Below the pieces are notes generated by a model that searched no databases, was not told where the DNA came from, and was given only the letters and a program-made list of their open reading frames with translations. From the NCBI RefSeq assembly GCF_018332715.1, contig NZ_BOQP01000051.1, positions 62,001 to 126,000 of the forward strand: a stretch of DNA of 64,000 bases. The letters are read 5' to 3'. The position numbers and the translations under genes were made by a program. This DNA comes from Winogradskya consettensis (GTDB taxonomy: Bacteria; Actinomycetota; Actinomycetes; Mycobacteriales; Micromonosporaceae). Positions 20,401 to 64,000 of the stretch are shown one piece after another (position 1 is the first letter of the stretch; every line of letters starts with the position of its first letter).

Positions 20401-22018
20401 CCTGGGAGAGCGCGCGCCGTGCCCCGGTCACCGCGGCCAGCCCGTCGCGGAAACCGTCGCCGTCCTGCGCCACGACGACCGCGCGGTGCTCGAACGCCGT
20501 CCGCGAACCCGCCAGCGTGCGGGCCACCGCCCACGGCGAGGCGCCGGCGACCGCCGTCAGCCGCTCGGCCTGGGCCCGCAGCGCCGCCGGGGTGCGAGCC
20601 GAGAGCAGCCACGGCACCGGGCCGCCGACCGGCTCCCCGGTTGCCGCCGGCTCCTCGACCGGTGGTGCCTCCTCGACGATCACGTGCGCGTTCGTGCCGC
20701 TGATCCCGAACGACGAGACCCCGGCCCGGCGGGGCCGCTCGCCCGCCGGCCACGCGCGCGGCCCGGTCAGCAGCTCCACCGCACCGGCCGACCAGTCGAC
20801 CTCGCGCGACGGCTCACCGACGTGCAGCGTCCGCGGCAGTACGCCGTTCCGCAGCGCCATCACCATCTTGATGACGCCGCCGACGCCCGCGGCGGCCTGG
20901 GTGTGGCCGATGTTCGACTTCAGCGAGCCCAGCAGCAGCGGGTCCGTGCGGTCCTGCCCGTACGTCGCCAGCAGTGCCTGCGCCTCGATCGGGTCACCGA
21001 GCCGGGTGCCGGTTCCGTGGCCCTCCACCGCGTCCACGTCGGCGGGCTCCAGGCCCGCCGAGGCGAGCGCCTGCCGGATGACCCGCTGCTGCGACGGCCC
21101 GTTCGGGGTGGTCAGTCCGCTGGACGCGCCGTCGGAGTTCGCGGCGGTGCCGGTCAGCACGGCCAGCACCGGGTGACCGTTGCGGCGGGCGTCCTGGAGC
21201 CGCTCCAGCAGCAGGACACCGGCGCCCTCGCCCCAGCCGGTGCCGTCGGCGTCCGACGAGAACGACTTGCACCGGCCGCTGCTGGACAAGCCGCCCTGGG
21301 TGTCGAAGTCGAGGAAGGTGCCGGGGGTGACCATGACGGTGACGCCACCGGCGACCGCCATCGTGCTCTCCCCGGCACGCAGCGACTGGACGGCCAGGTG
21401 CATCGCGACGAGCGACGAGGAGCACGCGGTATCGACCGTCACGGCGGGGCCTTCGAGGCCGAGGCTGAACGCGATCCGGCCGGAGGCGACGCTGCCGAGG
21501 CTGCCGGTGCCGAGGAACGCCTCGACGCCGGGCGGCACGTCCAGCATCCGGGACGCGTAGTCGTGGTACATCAGGCCGGCGAAGACACCGGTACGGCTGC
21601 CACGCAGCGTGGCGGGGTCGATCCCGGCGCGCTCCATCGCCTCCCAGGTGACCTCGAGCATCAGTCGCTGCTGCGGGTCCATCGCCAGCGCCTCGCGCGG
21701 CGAGATGCCGAAGAACGCGGGGTCGAAGTCGGCGGCGTCGTGCAGGAAGCCACCGACCGGCGCGATCGACTCCTGCACGGGCCAGCTGTCCCAGCCGCGG
21801 TCCGCCGGGAACGGGCTCATCGCGTCGGTGCCGTTCGCGACGAGCTCCCAGAGCCCCTCCGGGGTGTCCACGCCGCCCGGGTAGCGGCAGGCCATGCCGA
21901 TGACGGCGATCGGCTCCCGCTGCGCCGCCTCGACCGAACGCAGCCGGCCACGGACCTGGTGAAGGTCGGCGGTGACGCGCTTCAGGTAGTCCCGGAGCTT
22001 GTCCTCGTTGATGGTCAT
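12626..22018 (-). CDS. PKS-C: type I polyketide synthase with two methylmalonyl modules
   Basis: 3,130-residue subunit: docking helix (1-34), KS (Cys199), AT (Ser632, methylmalonyl), KR (Tyr1305), ACP (Ser1470), KS (Cys1696), AT (Ser2146, methylmalonyl), KR (Tyr2834), ACP (Ser3008), C-terminal docking helices ending NEEIFAFVDEDLGLG. Both ATs carry GHSQGE and YASH, so each module adds a propionate unit; both KRs are A-type. The result is a stretch of alternating methyl and hydroxyl groups near the carboxyl end of the chain. The start at 22018 (MTINEDKLRDYL...) has a perfect AGGAGG six nt upstream; the in-frame ATG at 22102 lies inside PKS-B and has no such site. It follows PKS-B by 25 bp. Its first helix should dock to the acidic tail of PKS-B and its tail to PKS-D. 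Confidence 0.98.
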   Translation of the reverse strand: MTINEDKLRDYLKRVTADLHQVRGRLRSVEAAQREPIAVIGMACRYPGGVDTPEGLWELVANGTDAMSPFPADRGWDSWPVQESIAPVGGFLHDAADFDPAFFGISPREALAMDPQQRLMLEVTWEAMERAGIDPATLRGSRTGVFAGLMYHDYASRMLDVPPGVEAFLGTGSLGSVASGRIAFSLGLEGPAVTVDTACSSSLVAMHLAVQSLRAGESTMAVAGGVTVMVTPGTFLDFDTQGGLSSSGRCKSFSSDADGTGWGEGAGVLLLERLQDARRNGHPVLAVLTGTAANSDGASSGLTTPNGPSQQRVIRQALASAGLEPADVDAVEGHGTGTRLGDPIEAQALLATYGQDRTDPLLLGSLKSNIGHTQAAAGVGGVIKMVMALRNGVLPRTLHVGEPSREVDWSAGAVELLTGPRAWPAGERPRRAGVSSFGISGTNAHVIVEEAPPVEEPAATGEPVGGPVPWLLSARTPAALRAQAERLTAVAGASPWAVARTLAGSRTAFEHRAVVVAQDGDGFRDGLAAVTGARRALSQGVVLVFPGQGGQWAGMAAGLLDEDPVFAARIDECQAALAGLVDWSVADVLRGGDDAWLGRDDVLQPVWWAVLVALAEVWRAAGVRIDGVVGHSQGEIAAAVVAGGLSLDDAARMVVHRSRVLRSLAGRGGMLLIGAPPAKVGELLDGVTGIGVAAFNAPSMTVVSGDEAGLAAVGERCEAQGLWNRRVPIEYASHSAHVDDVRTEFLAGLAGIQPRSGSIPFYSTVRGTRMDTAELDADYWFANVREPVRFDQVVGELVAAGHDLFVECSPHPVLTAGVEDHGGVATGTLRRGEGDRARVWRSLGAAWAAGAAMDWPGLLGAGPRAELPTYPFQRTRYWLDNATPAAPGEGGGDAAFWGAVEAGDTDGLAATLRLDPEADHDALVRLLPALADRHRRRQAGTAISSWRYRIGWKPLPAATATLSGTWLVVTAGPGGDDVLTALGAAGATVVTVATGPGDRDRYVLAERLLVAVGEAGDLAGIVDATPLDPAGEAYPGLPGATAGTVTLIQAVVDAGLTAPLWCLTRGAVSTGRADPVRDPGQAQLWGVGRVAALEHPRTWGGLIDLPGTLDGRAGQRLAALLTGVAGEDQIALRDSGAFARRLRRDTTSQDTAAPWQPTGTVLITGGTGALGAHTARWLAGRGAPHLLLLSRGGPDTPQATALRDELTALGTEVTIAACDVADRDGLAALIGALPGRWPLCGVVHAAGLDAVETLTDTGLDSFAGVVRGKAAGAANLDALAGPGVERFILFSSAAGIWGGGGQAAYAAGNAYLDALAEHRRARGLDATAIAWGTWAGAGMATRGSGDEYLRRRGMSPLDPALAMAAFAEAVDARDSGLVVADVDWARFTTGFTAVRPSPLLGDLPEAVRESVEDTPAEDAPLRATLAAAPAAERAGIALATVRAAVAEVLRYDGAESIDAQRPFRDLGIDSLIAVELRDLLRTASGLLLPATLVFDYPTPAVLAGHLVAVLDVDDAARPVTDTAPVPAGTAYDDPIAIVGIGCRFPGGVRSPEQLWDLVASGGDAIGEFPADRGWDLDTSSGYARAGGFLYDAGDFDAGFFGISPREAITMDPQQRLLLETAWEAIERAGVDPRSLRGTDTGVFVGGNEQDYSYALMGGAENTEGHLLTGVNSSMLSGRLAYTLGLEGQALTLDTACSSSLTALHLAAQSLRRGECRYALAAGVTVMSTPFTFAEFSSLDGLAPDGRCRPFAEAANGTGWGEGAGVLLVERLSDAHRAGHTVLGVLRGSALNSDGASNGLTAPNGPAQQRVIRRALADAGLHGADVDVVEAHGTATTLGDPIEAQALLATYGQDRPAERPLWLGSIKSNIGHTQAAAGMAGVIKMVLAIGHGVVPQTLHVDAPTSHVDWSAGAVELITEPRSWPDTGRPRRAGVSSFGASGTNAHVIIEQAPPAPEPAAPEGTGIPLVPEQAPWLLSARSSAALRAQAQRLRAHVTAHPELGAADIAASLALGRTRFEHSAVVLGDGPLAGLAALADGEPSAAVVTGVARGDSEIVFVFPGQGSQWEGMALELYRTAPAFQDRFEACARALAPHLDWSPIEVLTGVPGAPGLDRVDVVQPMLWAVMVSLADLWGVYGVRPAAVIGHSQGEISAACVAGALSLDDAAAVVALRSQALVGLGEGGGGMVSVALGVDAVRERLASWPGQLSVAAVNGPSAVVVSGDVTALDELIAACEAEDIRARRIPVDYASHSHHVEPLRDGIGRLLAGVTAGESRVPFYSSVTGSRMDTTGLDAGYWYTNLRQTVLFEDAVRSVPGSRRIFIEISPHPVLTPALADITGGDGVAIGTLRRGEGGPGRMLASVAEAHVHGAAVEWSAVLGGTRRVDLPTYAFQHSRYWPSPRPAEDTGRPGAAGTVFEQSFWDAVHRQDATALAGTLALPGDEVAPLLPALARWHRGTTESAALDQWRYRIEWRATAEASTPALTGRWIVVVPARHAGDEYVTTLTKCLAGVGAELTVVGVDAADADADTLEPVLRAAIEAPGAPAGVLSLLAEDETPHPDYPALTCGLTATLALLHTLNALDTTARLWCVTRGAVAVAGTETVRNPEQAAIWGLGRVAALERPGRWGGLVDLPPVVDARAVSRLAAALSVTGGEDQLAIRSAGVSVRRLVRAAVGATPAPRTWRPEGTVLVTGGTGALGGHVARWLAGRGTPHLVLASRSGPDAPGVAALLDELRAAGATAEAATCDLSDRDQVAALVIGLADAGTPIRSVFHTAGIGQLADLDETDVHMLAHIATGKMAGARHLDELLDPAGLDVVVHFSSIAATWGVGMHGGYAAANAYLDALAIRRRAEGVPMMSIAWGPWGGGGMLPEAAGEVMRRRGVPLLDPATALAALERALDRDDTFIALAEVDWDLFVPAFTSLRPSPLLDDLAEVRRITEAARGAAADGADGAAGARHEVRDRLTALPAAERDHAVLDLIRRHAAVVLGHTGGEAIEPDRPFRDLGFDSLMAVELRNRLGEATGLSLPATMVFDRPTPVALAEFIAAELVPPEADNPLPTPQELDRLDAALSALADDDIERVRIMLRLEALLSRHAGPAQGGTDDQKLLAKLGSASNEEIFAFVDEDLGLG
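17426..21916 (-). other. PKS-C module 1: KS-AT(methylmalonyl)-KR(A1-type)-ACP
   Basis: KS Cys199 (21422-21424); AT Ser632 with GHSQGE and YASH; KR with Trp eight residues before Tyr1305 and Gln at -3, the A1 pattern (L-hydroxyl, methyl not epimerised); ACP Ser1470 in LGIDS. It adds a methyl-branched unit and reduces the keto group left by the last module of PKS-B. Confidence 0.9.
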
Positions 22019-22024
22019 CGCTGT

Positions 22025-22030
22025 CCTCCT
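22025..22030 (-). promoter_or_regulatory. Ribosome binding site of PKS-C
   Basis: Perfect AGGAGG on the minus strand, six nt before the ATG at 22018, within the 25-bp gap after PKS-B. It decides the PKS-C start. Confidence 0.85.
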
Positions 22031-22043
22031 GGCTGGGTCCGGC

Positions 22044-61580
<39,537 letters not shown>

Positions 61581-61585
61581 GAGAA

Positions 61586-61590
61586 TCTCC
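61586..61590 (-). promoter_or_regulatory. Ribosome binding site of PKS-B
   Basis: GGAGA on the minus strand, five nt before the ATG at 61580, inside the 39-bp gap after PKS-A. Confidence 0.65.
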
Positions 61591-61619
61591 GAGCACGCGG
61601 GTGCGGGTGGTGTGGTCGG

Positions 61620-64000
61620 TCACTGGGGGCTGCCGAACTCGCGCTGGATCAGCTCGAGCATCTCGTCGGCGGTCGCCTGGTCGAAGTCGCCGTCGAACTC
61701 CTGCGCTTCCGCGGGTTCGCCGTGCGCCTTGTTCCATTTGTCGAGCAGGTCACGCAGGCGGGTGGTGATGGCGTCCCGGACGTCCGCGCCGGGGGTGACG
61801 CCGAACAGCGCCGCCTCCAGCCGGTCGATCTCGTCGGTGACGGCGGGCGGGCCGTCGTCGCCGAACCGGGAGGCGAGATACGCGGCCAGGTCGGCCGGGG
61901 TCGGATGGTCGAAGACGAGGGTGGGCGCCAGGGCCAGCCCGGTGCCCTGGCCGAGCAGGTTGCGCAGCTGCACCGCGGTGAGCGAGTCGAAGCCGAGGTC
62001 GCGAAACGCCCGGTCCTTCCCGATCGCGGCGGCGTCGCGGTGCCCGAGGATCCGGGCGGCACGCGAGCGTACGAGATCCATGAGGGCCCGCTCGCGATCC
62101 TCCGCGGGCAGCGCGGCCAGGCGCTCGTGACTGGTCGCACCGGTCTCGGCGGGGGCCGTGCCGGCGGGGGCCAGGATGTCGAGCAGCGGGCTCGGCCGGG
62201 CCGCGGTGAAGCCGGCGCCGAACTGCTCCCAGTCGACGTCGGCGATGGTGACCGCGGCGTCGGTGCCGTACCGGCTCGCCCGCAGGGCTGCCAGCGCGTC
62301 CGGGGCGGCCAGCGGGCGCAGGCCGGCCCGGCGCATCCCGGCGGCGATGTCCGCGCCACCGGCCATGCCGGCCTCCGCCCAGGGACCCCAGGCGAGCGCG
62401 GTCGCGGGCTGCCCCCGGTGCCGGCGGCGTTCGGCGAGCGCGTCGAGCCAGGCGTTCGCGGCGGCGTAGTTGGCCTGCCCCGGGTTGCCGACGCTGCCGG
62501 CGAGCGACGAGAACAGCACGAACATCGTCAGGCCGAGGCCGGCGGTGAGATCGTCCAGGTGGCCGGCGGCGACGGTCTTGACCCGCAGGACGCTGTCGAG
62601 GCGTTCCGGCGTCAGCGCGGTGAGCACCGCGTCGTCGACGATCCCGGCGGTGTGCACGACCCCGGTGAGCGGCAGGTCCGCCGGGACGGACGCGATCAGC
62701 CCGGCGAGGGCGGCGCGATCGGTGACGTCGGCGGCGACCACGGTGGCACGGGCACCGAGGGCGGCCAGTTCGGCGGTCAGCTCGGCGGCGCCGGGCGCGT
62801 CCGGGCCCCGGCGGCTGACGAGCAGCAGGTGCGGGGTGCCCCCGGCGGCGAGCCAGCGGGCCGTCTCGGCGCCGAGCGCCCCGGTCCCGCCGGTGATCAG
62901 GACCGTGCCCGTCACCGGGTCGTCGTGGTCGGGCGCCGGTGCCGCGGGGGTGGCCCGGATCAGCCGGCGGCCGAGGACGCCGCTGTCGCGCAGGGCGACC
63001 TGATCCTCGGTACGCGTGGCGAGCACCTCGACGAGCCCCCGCCCCGCCCGGTCGTCGAGGACGGCCGGCAGGTCGACGAGGCCGCCCCAGAGCCCGGGTT
63101 GTTCGAGTGCGGCGACCCGGCCGAGTCCCCAGAGGGCGGCCTGCGCAGGATCGCCCGGCACGTCGGCGGGGCCGGTGGACACCGCGCCGCGGGTGAGGCA
63201 CCACAGTGGTGTGTCGCCGCCCAGGTCGGTCAGCGCCCGCACGAGGGCGACGGCGATGGCCAGGCCGGCGGGTACAGCTTCGTGGCCCGGCAGCGGATCG
63301 GTGGCGGGCCCGAGCAGCGCGACGACCCCGGCGGGCCGGGCGTCGGTGGCGTGCAACCGGCCGGCGAGCCGGGCGGGGTCCAGGTCGGTCTCGTCGACGC
63401 TGAGCTCCCGGACGTCCGCGCCGCCGGCCCGCAGCGCGGCGAGCACGTCGTCGGCGACGACACCGGTGGGCACGATGACGAGCCACGTCCCGGACACCCG
63501 GCCGCCGCTGGGCAGATCCGCAGGTGTCCACGTGATGCGGTAGCGCAATGCGTCCGCGGCCGCCGCGGCGCGGTGCCCCCGGTGCCAGGCTGCGAGGGCC
63601 GGCACGATCGTCTCCAGGCCGTCCGTGCCGGGCAGCCGGTCGGCCAGCGCCGCGACGTCACCCCGGTCGATCGCCGCCCAGAACGCGTTCTCCGCCTCGT
63701 CGGCCCGGCTGACGGCCGCCTGCTGCGGCTCCGGCCAGTAGCGGCTGCGCTGGAACGGGTACGTCGGCAGCGCGACCCGCCGCGGAGCAGCCGGGAAGAC
63801 GGCGCCGAGCTCGACCGGCACCCCCGCGACGTGCAGCGTGACGACGGCCCGGAGCAGGCTCTCGACCTCGTCCTCCAGCACGGCCGCGACCACGACCTCG
63901 TCGCCGTCCAGCGTGGTCTGCGCCATCGCGGTGAGCACCCCCGACGGGCCGACCTCCAGGAACCGGGTCACGCCCTGGTCGGCGAGGTGGCGTACCCCGT
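61620..64000 (-). CDS. PKS-A: type I polyketide synthase, C-terminal module AT(tail)-KR-ACP-docking (5' end outside window)
   Basis: Open frame entering from the right edge. Visible, N to C: the end of an AT (RFLEVGPSGVLTAMAQ at about 63900-63970, which matches the tails of the malonyl ATs here and not the ESSPHPVLTG tails of the methylmalonyl ones); a complete KR with TGGTGALG, VDD (B-type, D-hydroxyl) and catalytic Tyr at 62466-62468; an ACP with Ser at 61983-61985 in LGFDS; and a C-terminal docking region ending ADEMLELIQREFGSPQ. There is no DH or ER, so this module leaves a hydroxyl. The acidic last helix should bind the N-terminal coiled coil of PKS-B, encoded 39 bp downstream in the same operon. 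How many modules precede it cannot be seen. Confidence 0.96.
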   Translation of the reverse strand, partial: GVRHLADQGVTRFLEVGPSGVLTAMAQTTLDGDEVVVAAVLEDEVESLLRAVVTLHVAGVPVELGAVFPAAPRRVALPTYPFQRSRYWPEPQQAAVSRADEAENAFWAAIDRGDVAALADRLPGTDGLETIVPALAAWHRGHRAAAAADALRYRITWTPADLPSGGRVSGTWLVIVPTGVVADDVLAALRAGGADVRELSVDETDLDPARLAGRLHATDARPAGVVALLGPATDPLPGHEAVPAGLAIAVALVRALTDLGGDTPLWCLTRGAVSTGPADVPGDPAQAALWGLGRVAALEQPGLWGGLVDLPAVLDDRAGRGLVEVLATRTEDQVALRDSGVLGRRLIRATPAAPAPDHDDPVTGTVLITGGTGALGAETARWLAAGGTPHLLLVSRRGPDAPGAAELTAELAALGARATVVAADVTDRAALAGLIASVPADLPLTGVVHTAGIVDDAVLTALTPERLDSVLRVKTVAAGHLDDLTAGLGLTMFVLFSSLAGSVGNPGQANYAAANAWLDALAERRRHRGQPATALAWGPWAEAGMAGGADIAAGMRRAGLRPLAAPDALAALRASRYGTDAAVTIADVDWEQFGAGFTAARPSPLLDILAPAGTAPAETGATSHERLAALPAEDRERALMDLVRSRAARILGHRDAAAIGKDRAFRDLGFDSLTAVQLRNLLGQGTGLALAPTLVFDHPTPADLAAYLASRFGDDGPPAVTDEIDRLEAALFGVTPGADVRDAITTRLRDLLDKWNKAHGEPAEAQEFDGDFDQATADEMLELIQREFGSPQ

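Overview
The window is almost wholly filled by one modular type I polyketide synthase (PKS) locus from a very high-GC actinomycete. Codon third positions are nearly all G or C, and the module architecture, docking helices and divergent cytochrome P450 are typical of actinobacterial macrolide clusters. The family cannot be fixed from the sequence; a Micromonosporaceae-like or Amycolatopsis-like host is only a guess. No loading module, regulator, transporter, tailoring sugar gene, RNA gene, insertion sequence or CRISPR array is visible, and the locus runs off both ends.

Layout, in the direction of transcription of the main operon (minus strand, right to left). PKS-A (61620-64000, 5' end outside) supplies the end of a module: AT tail, B-type KR, ACP and C-terminal docking. 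PKS-B (22044-61580) is a single 13,178-residue protein with eight complete modules. PKS-C (12626-22018) has two methylmalonyl modules. PKS-D (4360-12585) has one malonyl module followed by a terminal KS-AT-ACP-thioesterase module whose AT is degenerate. The gaps between these four genes are 25-40 bp, each with a ribosome binding site, so they form one operon, and their docking helices suggest the order A, B, C, D. A strong bidirectional hairpin (4311-4355) separates the operon from a plus-strand cytochrome P450 (about 3074-4294). Beyond a divergent intergenic region lies PKS-E (1-2842, 3' end outside), a further extension subunit that starts KS-AT(malonyl)-DH.

Domain content of PKS-B: B1 methylmalonyl DH-ER-KR; B2 malonyl KR; B3 malonyl KR; B4 methylmalonyl DH-ER-KR; B5 malonyl KR; B6 malonyl KR; B7 malonyl DH-ER-KR; B8 malonyl KR (A-type). 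B4-B6 repeat B1-B3 with an almost constant offset of about 14.6 kb, so the gene seems to have grown by tandem duplication of a three-module block, followed by exchange of AT segments.

If all domains act colinearly, the encoded stretch is a long polyol chain: repeated 1,3-diol units separated by reduced, partly methyl-branched two-carbon units, ending in a hydroxyl- and methyl-rich propionate section that is released by the thioesterase, probably as a macrolactone. The P450 would oxidise this chain or the released ring. The main open questions are how the AT-dead terminal module works, where PKS-E fits in the chain, and what the finished compound is.
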